DNA of 64,000 bases from Orrella marina (GTDB taxonomy: Bacteria; Pseudomonadota; Gammaproteobacteria; Burkholderiales; Burkholderiaceae_B). The stretch covers positions 1,798,001 through 1,862,000 of the forward strand of contig NZ_CP028901.1 in assembly GCF_003058465.1 (NCBI RefSeq), read 5' to 3'. The notes below the pieces were generated by a model. That model searched no databases, was not told the DNA's origin, and saw only the letters and a program-made list of their open reading frames with translations. The translations under genes and the position numbers were made by a program. Each line of letters starts with the position of its first letter. Position 1 is the stretch's first letter. Shown one piece after another: positions 53,109 through 61,522 of the stretch.

Positions 53109-54869
53109 ATGCCACCATTCATCTGGCCAGCATTAGGCGTCGTCAGCATTGCCTTCCATCTTTGGCTGGTTTTTGCGGGACTGATCCCAAACCTGGTCAG
53201 TCGTCCTCTGCACATGGCGCTTGCCATACCCTGGATCATGCTCTGGAGACCACACAGCCAGCGAGCCGATCCATGGAGCTGGTTACTCTGCATAGTGGGC
53301 GTTGGTGCCTGCCTCTGGGTAGCGATTGAACAAAACAATCTCGCTGACCAGTATGGCAGTCTGTGCGGTGCTGAACAGACCATCATGGCTGTAATCCTGA
53401 TTCTCGTCGCACTCGAAATGGCGCGTCGGGCGGTCGGCTGGCCAATGCCACTGATTGCAGCTGTCACACTGCTGTATGGAGTCTTCGGGGACAGAATTCC
53501 TGGGGAGTTTGGCCATGGTGGCATGCCTTTGCAGAGTTTTCTGGGGACACTGGTCATCACTGAAGGCGGTCTCTGGGGCAGCCTGACGGGTGTATCTGTC
53601 TCAATTGTCGCAATATTTGTCATCTTCGGCGCAGTTCTCAACGCTGGCCAGGCCGGCGCTGGCTTCATGAACATCGCATCGGCGGTCGCCGGACGACTGA
53701 CTGGTGGCGCGGCAAAAGTTTCAGTCATTTCGTCTGCCATGTTTGGATCCATTTCAGGATCGGCATCCGCAAACGTTGCATCGACCGGCGCCATCACCTT
53801 GCCCGCTATGCGCAGGTTAGGCTATCCCCCATCTCTGGCTGGCGCTGTGGAAGCCGTCGCATCCTCTGGCGGGCAGATCATGCCGCCATTGATGGGTGCC
53901 GGTGCATTTGTCATGGTCGAGCTGACCGGTGTTCCTTATGATCACATCATGCTGGCCGCGCTACCGGCCGCATTGTTGTATTTCTTCGCGGTGTGGATGG
54001 GCGTGAACGCCTTTGCCAAACGCTACGATCTACCCAACATCCCGAAAGAAGACCGTCCGGAATTGAAGCTGGTTCTGATCACCACGGCTTTCTTCATGGT
54101 GCCGTTTACCGTCCTGCTCTATGGCATGTTCGGACTTGAAGTCACGCCTCAATACGCGGCCTGCCTGGCAATCCTTGTTGCGACGCTTCTGCTGCTGACA
54201 GATGACCGATTCCAGATCGAACCGCACGCCATCCTGAAGCGACTCGAACATGCCACGATCAGCTCTGGACAGCAGATTTCCATGATCGCCTCGATCATTC
54301 TCTGTGCCTCGCTCATTATTGGCGTACTAGGCATGACAGGGCTTGGCGTCAAGATCACATCGATCATCCTGTCCGGATCGGGTGGCATGCTATGGCCTGC
54401 AGTTTTACTGACTGCACTGACATGCCTTTTGCTGGGAATGGAAGTCCCGACCACCGCCGCCTATGTCATCTGCGTTTCGGTAGCAGGACCCGCGTTGACC
54501 GAGCTGGGGCTTGGGACACTGCAAACGCACCTGTTTGTGTTCTGGTTCGCCCTGCTTTCAACAATCACACCTCCCGTTTGTGGCGCAGTCTTCATTGCAG
54601 CTGGCATGGTTCAGGAAAACTGGCTCAAAGTGGCCTGGAAAGCCATGGCACTCGGTATTGGCCTGTACATGATTCCCCTGGCAATGATTTCCACACCGGA
54701 CCTCATCGAACTGAGAAACAACCCGCTTGCCGCGCTACTGGCAATGGGCAAGACTGGTCTGGCTACCACACTGGCAGGCTATGGTGTGATCGCCCCTGGC
54801 TCATGGCTCAGACGTCTTGCACTGTTCATTACCGGATTCGTTGTGTTGCTGGTTCCAATGACCTTCTGA
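53109..54869 (+). CDS. TRAP transporter fused permease (DctQM-type, TAXI system)
   Basis: 586-aa inner-membrane protein with many membrane segments. The N-terminal part corresponds to the small (DctQ-like) subunit and the rest to the large DctM subunit; ASTGAITLPAMRRLGYPPSLAGAVEA (in pieces) and GLLLGMEVPTTAAYVI are conserved permease loops. GAGAGG precedes the ATG. Uses a sodium gradient to import the ligand of the upstream receptor. Confidence 0.92.
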   Translation: MPPFIWPALGVVSIAFHLWLVFAGLIPNLVSRPLHMALAIPWIMLWRPHSQRADPWSWLLCIVGVGACLWVAIEQNNLADQYGSLCGAEQTIMAVILILVALEMARRAVGWPMPLIAAVTLLYGVFGDRIPGEFGHGGMPLQSFLGTLVITEGGLWGSLTGVSVSIVAIFVIFGAVLNAGQAGAGFMNIASAVAGRLTGGAAKVSVISSAMFGSISGSASANVASTGAITLPAMRRLGYPPSLAGAVEAVASSGGQIMPPLMGAGAFVMVELTGVPYDHIMLAALPAALLYFFAVWMGVNAFAKRYDLPNIPKEDRPELKLVLITTAFFMVPFTVLLYGMFGLEVTPQYAACLAILVATLLLLTDDRFQIEPHAILKRLEHATISSGQQISMIASIILCASLIIGVLGMTGLGVKITSIILSGSGGMLWPAVLLTALTCLLLGMEVPTTAAYVICVSVAGPALTELGLGTLQTHLFVFWFALLSTITPPVCGAVFIAAGMVQENWLKVAWKAMALGIGLYMIPLAMISTPDLIELRNNPLAALLAMGKTGLATTLAGYGVIAPGSWLRRLALFITGFVVLLVPMTF

Positions 54870-54970
54870 CTTCAAGGATGCTTGTCGGCCTGGGGACCTG
54901 AGGTTGCACCTTGGTCGCGCCATCCTGTGCATGGCATTTCTGACGATACACACCAGAGTCCGCCTGGAGG
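54870..54970. other. Spacer after the TRAP permease
   Basis: No gene; leads into the group II intron remnant. Confidence 0.3.
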
Positions 54971-55037
54971 AAGGGTAGCCCGTAGGCTACACCCTTGCCA
55001 CGCCACCCGGCATGCGGGTCCGCGCCGGGCGGTTCGA
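54971..55037 (-). ncRNA. Group II intron 3'-end RNA structure remnant
   Basis: Two hairpins lie next to the dead reverse transcriptase on its strand: AAGGGTAGCC/GGCTACACCCTT (54971-54996) and a GC-rich stem around 54998-55037. Sequence and order resemble the RNA that follows bacterial group II intron ORFs. Domain assignment is uncertain. Confidence 0.4.
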
Positions 55038-55047
55038 GAAATTGAGA

Positions 55048-55394
55048 TCATGAGAGACGAAATAGACCCAGCCGGTCAAATTAGGCAATCGTCAGGATAC
55101 CATTGAGGGACTTCGCGCTGTTGCGCCACCATAGCCGGAAGTTTGCTGCAATTCCACGCCCATGCACAGGACTTGCCCCCATGGCGATCAGGTCCTGGTA
55201 CATGGTTGTGCCACGTTTGCACTGCGTGAGCTTGATGGCTCGTAGCCAATCGACGACCTGTTGCATGCTTTGTACAGCACTGCGCCAGGTCGGAATCCGT
55301 AGCTGTGTTTGCTGAAGGCCGGATCCAGTATCGGCTGCTGCAATACCTGCAACAGTGCCTGCTGGATCAGACGATCTGTCACCGCCGGGATGCC
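55048..55394 (-). pseudogene. Group II intron reverse transcriptase/maturase remnant
   Basis: Starts mid-gene at GIPAVTDRLIQQALLQ, then HSYGFRPG (RT fingers), and in a second frame jumps to the C-terminal RAIKLTQCKRGTTMY and FRLWWRNSAKSLNGILTIA blocks; the catalytic YADD palm is deleted. The Tyr of the conserved AYFDRLG end is a TAA stop (55081-55083); FDRLGLFRLS is still readable after it. The element is dead. Confidence 0.8.
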
Positions 55395-55447
55395 TGGTTA
55401 GCAGCGGGACTTGCACCCACAGGAGTGTGCCCAGACTGGGCGCACAA

Positions 55448-55485
55448 GCAAGAAACCCTCGCATGTGATTGCGAGGGTTTCTTGC
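55448..55485. terminator. Perfect 16-bp hairpin near the intron relic
   Basis: Arms 55448-55463 and 55470-55485 with a 6-nt loop, 36 bp beyond the DUF4870 stop. Probably the terminator of the minus-strand MFS/DUF4870 pair. Confidence 0.75.
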
Positions 55486-55520
55486 TCTGCTTGATCAGAC
55501 ACCAGTGAAAGTCACTTCCC

Positions 55521-55862
55521 TTACAGGAGACTTCCCGACATGCTCATGGGTTTGTCGTCCACGAGGTACAACCACCCTTTGACAATCCGGTACACATACC
55601 AGATACCCACAATCGGGATAATGATGTAACCGATGAGAATGACAATTGTGAGCGCTCCGATCACACCACCTGCGAATGCATACCAGAAAGTCCTAATTTG
55701 CCATACAAAGTGGCTCTCGAGCCAAGTACCAGAAACATCCCCTCGCTTAACGTAGTTCATGATGATTGCAACAAGCGGAGACAACCCGAGAATCAGCCCC
55801 AGGGCGTAAAGCGCATAGATGACATGGGTAATGGTCTTATTGGATGACTGCTGTTGAGACAT
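55521..55862 (-). CDS. DUF4870-like small membrane protein
   Basis: 113-aa inner-membrane protein with three hydrophobic segments (about 12-36, 60-80 and 75-95, the last two close together) and the family-type SHFVWQIRTFWYA. The function is unknown. Starts inside the MFS gene's 3' end, overlapping by 26 bp. Confidence 0.8.
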   Translation of the reverse strand: MSQQQSSNKTITHVIYALYALGLILGLSPLVAIIMNYVKRGDVSGTWLESHFVWQIRTFWYAFAGGVIGALTIVILIGYIIIPIVGIWYVYRIVKGWLYLVDDKPMSMSGSLL

Positions 55863-57000
55863 TGGCTCTCGATCTCCCTAGGAACCTAACCGACAGAATC
55901 AGCAGGACGCTGCAAACTGTCATGTAAACATAAAACATGTGTGTACCGGCAAGTCTCATCACACCACCTGCCAGCAATGGCCCCACACAGGCTCCAAAGC
56001 CATATGCGATTAACAGGACTGCAGCGAGACTGACTCGACGATCAGGAGTCACCATATCATTCGCATAGGACATCGCCAATGCGTAGAGAGTAAATTGTGT
56101 CACACCGCTGACGGCTGCGACGACCATATAGACCCAGAAGGGAAGCTGGAACCACCCCCACAACACCAACGTGACCGCACATAGAATTCCACCATTGATC
56201 TGGATCAGACGAGTCCTCGAAACCCGGTCGGAAAGCCACCCGATCGGCCACTGCGCGACCAGACCCGCAATCACGGCAATCGACATAAAGGCTGCCACAT
56301 CGTTGGTCGAGAGAGACTGTCCCACAATGTAAACCGGCGCCAGCGAATAGAAGGCCGATGAAATCCCACCCGACAGAACCATGGTCGCAAGTGCTGCCGG
56401 CACCCTGTAAAAAAAGAAACGCATATCCAGTGGAGCCGGTAGCTGGGGAGCCGGGTGCAGTCGAACCGTCCAGACAATTGGAATCAGTCCCACCACATGG
56501 CAAATGGCGACAAGTGTCAATGGCCGTAAATCCAGTGACGGATAGAATGTGATCAGCATCTGACCGATCGCTGTACCAAGGCCTGACATGACCAGATACA
56601 CCGCAAAAATACTGCCCCGGCTTTCATTCTCGATCTGCTCGTTCAACCAGCTTTCAATCACCATGAGTTGCACAGCCATCGCCGCCCCGGCAACCGCACG
56701 GAACAGCAGCAATGCGTAAATATCCTGAATAAGAGTCTGCAGCAGCACCATGACCGTCGCGGCTGCAGCCCCTGCGGCGAATGCACGGACGTGTCCGACC
56801 CTGACGATCATTTTATGACCCAGTCGTCCGCCAAACACAAGTCCCAGATAATAGGCCGAGATCACTGCACCGATCCAGACCTCGCTGATATTCAGTTCCG
56901 ACAGGCGCAAGCCAACGTAGACATTGAACAGACCAATGCCCATCAGCATGACGAGGGTGGAAAGAAATAGCGATGAGAAGGATGCGATGGTAGCGAACAT
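55837..57000 (-). CDS. MFS transporter (YcaD-like)
   Basis: 387-aa, about 12 membrane segments. MFS A-type loop GGRLGHKMIVRVGHVR (between helices 2 and 3) and QWPIGWLSDRVSRTR in the second half. Sugar or drug specificity cannot be read. Overlaps the DUF4870 gene downstream; 60-bp terminator region upstream from peroxiredoxin. Confidence 0.88.
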   Translation of the reverse strand: MFATIASFSSLFLSTLVMLMGIGLFNVYVGLRLSELNISEVWIGAVISAYYLGLVFGGRLGHKMIVRVGHVRAFAAGAAAATVMVLLQTLIQDIYALLLFRAVAGAAMAVQLMVIESWLNEQIENESRGSIFAVYLVMSGLGTAIGQMLITFYPSLDLRPLTLVAICHVVGLIPIVWTVRLHPAPQLPAPLDMRFFFYRVPAALATMVLSGGISSAFYSLAPVYIVGQSLSTNDVAAFMSIAVIAGLVAQWPIGWLSDRVSRTRLIQINGGILCAVTLVLWGWFQLPFWVYMVVAAVSGVTQFTLYALAMSYANDMVTPDRRVSLAAVLLIAYGFGACVGPLLAGGVMRLAGTHMFYVYMTVCSVLLILSVRFLGRSRANVSTAVIQ

Positions 57001-57056
57001 GGAAGTAATTGACCTAGGCTAAGCTAAAGAATACAACGCACCATGAAGCACATGTG

Positions 57057-57086
57057 CAAAGAGCCGGTCAAAAAACCGGCTCTTTG
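57057..57086 (-). terminator. Terminator after the peroxiredoxin gene
   Basis: 12-bp perfect stem (57057-57068 with 57075-57086) and 6-nt loop, 23 bp past the stop on the minus strand. Confidence 0.8.
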
Positions 57087-57109
57087 GACGTAAAACCACA
57101 GATCTATGT

Positions 57110-57613
57110 TCAGACCTGCTTGAGAACAGCCTCTGCAGCACTGACTTCGAAAGCTCCCGGCGCTTCTACTTCGAGCGCCTTGACAAAGCCGTCCTCCACG
57201 ATTGCAGCGTAGCGCTTGGAACGCACACCCATACCGCGCTCAGTCAGATCCATGTCAAGTCCGAGTGCCTTGGTCCATGTGGCACCGCCATCAGCCATCA
57301 TGCGCACTTTGTCCCCAGCCTTCTGATCGCGTCCCCATGCACCCATGACGAAAGCATCATTGACTGCCACACACCAGATCTCGTCCACACCCTTTGCCTT
57401 GAACGCATCGTGGTGTTGCACGAATCCCGGGAGGTGCTTGGCCGAACATGTCGGTGTGAATGCTCCCGGCACTGCGAAGATGACAATCTTCTTGCCTTTC
57501 ACGAGGTCGGACACCTTGAACGCCTGAGGGCCGATTGAGCAGCCCTCTGAAGCGGTTTCGATGTACTCGGTCAAGGTTCCGTCGGGCAGCTTGTCGCCCA
57601 CTTTGATAGTCAT
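57110..57613 (-). CDS. Peroxiredoxin (Prx5-type)
   Basis: Cytosolic thiol peroxidase, 167 aa from ATG 57613 with AAGGAG upstream. Peroxidatic Cys in GAFTPTCS and the PGFVQHHDAF helix are Prx5 marks. A longer start at 57745 has no support. No glutaredoxin domain is fused. Confidence 0.93.
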   Translation of the reverse strand: MTIKVGDKLPDGTLTEYIETASEGCSIGPQAFKVSDLVKGKKIVIFAVPGAFTPTCSAKHLPGFVQHHDAFKAKGVDEIWCVAVNDAFVMGAWGRDQKAGDKVRMMADGGATWTKALGLDMDLTERGMGVRSKRYAAIVEDGFVKALEVEAPGAFEVSAAEAVLKQV

Positions 57614-57791
57614 ATAGATCTCTCCTTGTCTGGTTGTAAGTGATCCTTGCCTGTGGACAGTGAAACCATGGCCCGTACCGGACTCCTGACTCACTGAACC
57701 GCTGCATCTGGAACTGTCGCTTATGATAAGGGACAACCCCTTCAATTAAAAACATATCCTCAGGACAGACTTTCCTGTTAGTGATCGGACC

Positions 57792-59582
57792 ATGATAAAG
57801 CAAAGACTGACGAAGATATTTGGGGAATGGGTGCTTGATGTCAACGCCCGAAGCCTGCGCGTCGACATGACCGCGGGCCTGCTTGGGGCTGTGCTCGTAC
57901 TACCCCAGGCTATTGCGTTCGCAATGCTGGCAGGGTTGCCAGCCGAGTATGGGCTTTATACCGCGATTATTCCCTGCATCATCGCAGCGCTGTTTGGCTC
58001 GAGTCGACATGTCATGTCCGGCCCGACCAACGCCAATTCGCTGGCACTGTTTGCCATGCTCACGCCCCTGGCCGTTGCGGGCTCGTCACAATACATTCAG
58101 CTCGCGCTGATCGTGACTGTACTGGTTGGTTTGATCCAAGCCGCCATCGGCCTGCTCAAACTCGGATCACTGGCCAACTTCATCTCGCCTGCCGTTCTGG
58201 GTGGTTTCACTAGTGGTGCCGCCATGCTGATTGCAGTGCATGCGATTGGCAGCGGCCTTGGCATCTCTGATGCGAGTGTTCACGGAACCTGGCCAACCTT
58301 GCAGCACTATGTCAGACACATCGATCAAGTCCACTGGGGAACGTTGATCGTCGCACTGCTGACTGGCATCGGAGCCTTGCTTGTGAAGCGATTTCTGGGA
58401 ATGAGATGGCCCTTCATGCTGGTTGGACTGATTGCTGGAGCCGTTGCCGGCGTTCTACTGAATCTGACGTCCGCAGAACTTGGCCTGACGGGGGTAGAAC
58501 AAGTAGGGGACATCCCCTCTCCTTGGCCTGCATTTCACATTCCAGCGATTTCGTGGCAACAACTCCCTGATCTCGTCGGCATTGCTTTTGCGCTGAGTAT
58601 TGTGGCGCTCGGACAAACGATTTCAATTGCCAAAGCGCTCGCCACACGTTCTGGACAAGTGATTGATCCAAACCGGGAATTCACCGGCCAGGGTCTGTCC
58701 AACATGGTGGGTGGCTTTTTTTCTAGTTACGTGTCGTGTGGATCCCTGAACCGATCGTTACCCAATCTGGAAGCTGGCGCAAAAACTCCGCTGTCCAGTG
58801 TTGCCTCGGCGTTGCTGCTGATGGTGCTGATTGCTTTATTTCATAATCTGCTGGCTTACATCCCGGTTCCCGGCATATCAGCGCTACTCATTCTGGTCGC
58901 ATGGTCTCTCTTCGATATCCGGCGCTGGAAATCACTTTGGCAGCTTGAGCGCGTGGAGTTCCTCATTGCGGCATCGACTGCCATTGCAACTGTTGCCATA
59001 CGCATGGAAGTCGCGATTCTGCTTGGCACACTGCTGTCGCTGCTACTTTACCTGAACCGCACGTCCAAGCCAGCCGTGCGTCCTCTGGGATTCACCGACC
59101 GGTCCAGGAACCGGCAACTGGAAGAGATCGGCCAGATGACCAGTCCAAGCGAGGCACTCCAGTGCCCCCAGCTCGCCATGATCAGAATGGAAGGTGATAT
59201 CTACTTCGGAGCCACCGCCCATGTATCGGCGAAACTCAACGACCTGCGAAACCGTCCGGATGCGCCGAAACATCTGCTCATCATGTCGCGGAGCATGAAC
59301 TTTATCGATCTCGCGGGCGCAGAACTCTGGGAGCAAGAGCGACAATCGCGCAAGAAGATGGGTGGGGATCTCTACTTTCATCGACCTAGAAATGACGTCA
59401 TTAAAATGTGGCGCAAAACTGGATTCGTCGAGCGTATGGGGTCAAACCACATCTTCCTGACCAAAGAACAAGCCATTGCCACCATTTTTTCCTCACTTGA
59501 CCACGATATCTGCCGTGGCTGCAACGTCAGGGCGTTCAGGGAATGCGCACAAATCCCGTTCGAGCCATCGCAGAAAAGCTAG
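57792..59582 (+). CDS. SulP-family anion transporter with STAS domain and Cys tail
   Basis: 596-aa: about 12 membrane segments with the SulP signature MSGPTNANSLALF, then a cytoplasmic STAS domain (about 445-560, SRSMNFIDLAGAELW). The very C terminus adds ICRGCNVRAFREC, a CxxC-type Cys cluster. Sulfate, bicarbonate or another anion could be the substrate. Confidence 0.9.
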   Translation: MIKQRLTKIFGEWVLDVNARSLRVDMTAGLLGAVLVLPQAIAFAMLAGLPAEYGLYTAIIPCIIAALFGSSRHVMSGPTNANSLALFAMLTPLAVAGSSQYIQLALIVTVLVGLIQAAIGLLKLGSLANFISPAVLGGFTSGAAMLIAVHAIGSGLGISDASVHGTWPTLQHYVRHIDQVHWGTLIVALLTGIGALLVKRFLGMRWPFMLVGLIAGAVAGVLLNLTSAELGLTGVEQVGDIPSPWPAFHIPAISWQQLPDLVGIAFALSIVALGQTISIAKALATRSGQVIDPNREFTGQGLSNMVGGFFSSYVSCGSLNRSLPNLEAGAKTPLSSVASALLLMVLIALFHNLLAYIPVPGISALLILVAWSLFDIRRWKSLWQLERVEFLIAASTAIATVAIRMEVAILLGTLLSLLLYLNRTSKPAVRPLGFTDRSRNRQLEEIGQMTSPSEALQCPQLAMIRMEGDIYFGATAHVSAKLNDLRNRPDAPKHLLIMSRSMNFIDLAGAELWEQERQSRKKMGGDLYFHRPRNDVIKMWRKTGFVERMGSNHIFLTKEQAIATIFSSLDHDICRGCNVRAFRECAQIPFEPSQKS

Positions 59583-59633
59583 TCTCGATAAATTCGATGC
59601 ACAGCGCAAAACTCAACCTCACCAGCCGTGAAA

Positions 59634-59673
59634 CGAAAAAAAACACAGACATTCTTGTCTGTGTTTTTTTTCG
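59634..59673. terminator. Bidirectional terminator between SulP and usp genes
   Basis: Perfect 17-bp stem (59634-59650 with 59657-59673), 6-nt loop, A-run/T-run in the arms. The two genes converge on it. Confidence 0.95.
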
Positions 59674-59743
59674 TTCTGGGCGCGTTGATCCGGGACCTGG
59701 ATACCTTGGATAAACCCAAGCCCAATCCGTCAACACGCGTGGA

Positions 59744-60205
59744 TCAGTCGTCGTCCTTGACCCGATAGACCAGTACTGGTCCTGGTGCCAGCGAGAGGAC
59801 CTTGGCCGTCACGCTTCCCAGCAATAGCCGGGAAAGACCGCTACGACCGTGACTTCCCATAAAAATCATATCGCACTTGTGCTTGCTATAAGCGTCAATG
59901 ATGCCATCAGCCACGTTAAAGTTGGTCACAGCTTCGGTAGTTGCCTTTACACCCGCAGTTTCGGCACGGTCCATCACAGCTTGAAGGTACTTTTTCGCCT
60001 GTTCAGCAGATGCCTTCTCGTAATCCTCATCGGTAATTGCATACGCAGCAGCCATACCGTCAAACCCTATCGTGGCAGCGAAAGGCTGGCCAACAAACAG
60101 CGCCACCACTTCGGCACCAGTGGATTTTGCGAAGATCACACCCGCATTGGCTGCCTGTGCAGACAGCTTGGAGCCATCGGTTGGGATCAGAATTTTCTTG
60201 AACAT
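59744..60205 (-). CDS. Universal stress protein (UspA family)
   Basis: 153 aa from ATG 60205 with AGGAG upstream. ATP-binding type: ILIPTDGS at the N terminus and GSHGRSGLSRLLLGSVT near the C terminus (G-2x-G-9x-G). An upstream in-frame start at 60271 has no support. Stands alone. Confidence 0.92.
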   Translation of the reverse strand: MFKKILIPTDGSKLSAQAANAGVIFAKSTGAEVVALFVGQPFAATIGFDGMAAAYAITDEDYEKASAEQAKKYLQAVMDRAETAGVKATTEAVTNFNVADGIIDAYSKHKCDMIFMGSHGRSGLSRLLLGSVTAKVLSLAPGPVLVYRVKDDD

Positions 60206-60391
60206 GCCACGCACTCCTGTTGTTTTAATGTTTGCCCGCCCTTGAATCATCAAGCTACCCGGGATGTCCATGCTAGCCGAATTCCCGCCTTGCCGTCATC
60301 AGTAGCATGAAGATTATTGATTAGCCTCAAACCTGGCCCAGCATCTCGATCCAGTTATTCATGCTGCCGTCGAGGATAGGCCCGCAGGGAC

Positions 60392-60736
60392 TCAGCCCTG
60401 GCCCGTTGCTGCTCGGTACATCACTGTACAGCGAGTCCCTGTCCTGCAAAACGCCAGAATCGGCTTGGGCATACTATCCATAAGCTGCGTGAATCGGGTG
60501 ACATCGTCTTGTGTCATCGCACCGCTAACAACCGGTTGGTAAACAACTTCAAGACCGGCCTCAAGCCCTGCGTCCATGATTGACTGAGATGTTGGCTGCT
60601 CTGGCCCCCCTTCCATGTCAGGACGGTTGATAATGACACTCTTGTAACCTGCAGCTGCGACAGCTGCCATATCCTGTGGGCTCAACTGAGGCGCAACTGA
60701 TACATCGTCACTCAGAGCTTGAACGGGTAATGCCAT
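60392..60736 (-). CDS. Beta-lactamase hydrolase-like/TIGR01244 phosphatase-like protein
   Basis: 114-aa DSP/PTP-fold protein. It has the family's NRPDMEGGPEQP loop (37-48) and a phosphate-loop AFCRTGTR near residue 95 with Cys and Arg. Relatives sit with sulfide-oxidation persulfide dioxygenases; none is seen here. The promoter region faces the divergent phosphopantetheinyl transferase gene. Confidence 0.8.
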   Translation of the reverse strand: MALPVQALSDDVSVAPQLSPQDMAAVAAAGYKSVIINRPDMEGGPEQPTSQSIMDAGLEAGLEVVYQPVVSGAMTQDDVTRFTQLMDSMPKPILAFCRTGTRCTVMYRAATGQG

Positions 60737-60782
60737 GGTTATATCTCCTGATTATCAGCCACGCTGAATTAAATGAAACGCC

Positions 60783-61517
60783 ATGCCAGATTCTCCCAAA
60801 AACCATAAAGCCAGCATCACTATTTGGTACTGCCACCTCGCTCAGCCTTTCGACCAAGCAAGGCTGGCGCTGTGGGCGAGCTGGCTCGACCCACAGGAAA
60901 CCGCTCGAATGAACAGATTTCATCGCCAAGCGCATCGAGTCAGATTTCTTGTCAGTCATGCCATGACACGCGAGGTCATCGCCCGCCAATGCGGTGCAAC
61001 ACCGAGTTGCATCGAATTCCGCGCACTGGCACAAGGCAAGCCGTACATCTCGAGCCCGACCGCACTCCAAAAGTATTTTTTTAACTTAACACACTCTCAC
61101 GACATGGCTGCCATTGCAATAAGCGACAGCAGTCCGCTCGGCCTTGATCTTGAGTGGCTGGGACGCAAGGGCCCGGATGTCTCGCTTGCCGGTCGCTATT
61201 TCACGCAAAGGGAATATAAGGACATTCTAAAGCAACCTGCTCACTTGCAACACCAGCGACTGCTAAGGTACTGGACCCTCAAAGAAGCCTATATCAAGGC
61301 AGAAGGCTGGGGATTGAGTGCTGGACTGGACAGTTTCGAGTTCATACTGTCGGACACCAAGCCTCCTCGGCTGCACATTTGCAAACCGCAGGCAACACCC
61401 AGGCATGCATGGCAGTTCCAGCAATTTAAACTAAAGGACTCACATCTGGTGGCGATTGCCGGCGTTGCTCAGCAAGGCGAGACTCTCCAGACCGATTGCA
61501 CGGCCTGGTCACCCTGA
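60783..61517 (+). CDS. Sfp-type 4'-phosphopantetheinyl transferase
   Basis: Activates carrier proteins by adding phosphopantetheine from CoA. 244 aa with GLDLEW (D122, E124, metal site) and WTLKEAYIKAEGWGL (164-178), plus NLTHSHDMAAIA at 101. No polyketide or NRPS gene is nearby, so the partner carrier protein lies elsewhere. Stops 5 bp before the convergent helicase end. Confidence 0.92.
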   Translation: MPDSPKNHKASITIWYCHLAQPFDQARLALWASWLDPQETARMNRFHRQAHRVRFLVSHAMTREVIARQCGATPSCIEFRALAQGKPYISSPTALQKYFFNLTHSHDMAAIAISDSSPLGLDLEWLGRKGPDVSLAGRYFTQREYKDILKQPAHLQHQRLLRYWTLKEAYIKAEGWGLSAGLDSFEFILSDTKPPRLHICKPQATPRHAWQFQQFKLKDSHLVAIAGVAQQGETLQTDCTAWSP

Positions 61518-61522
61518 GCTTG

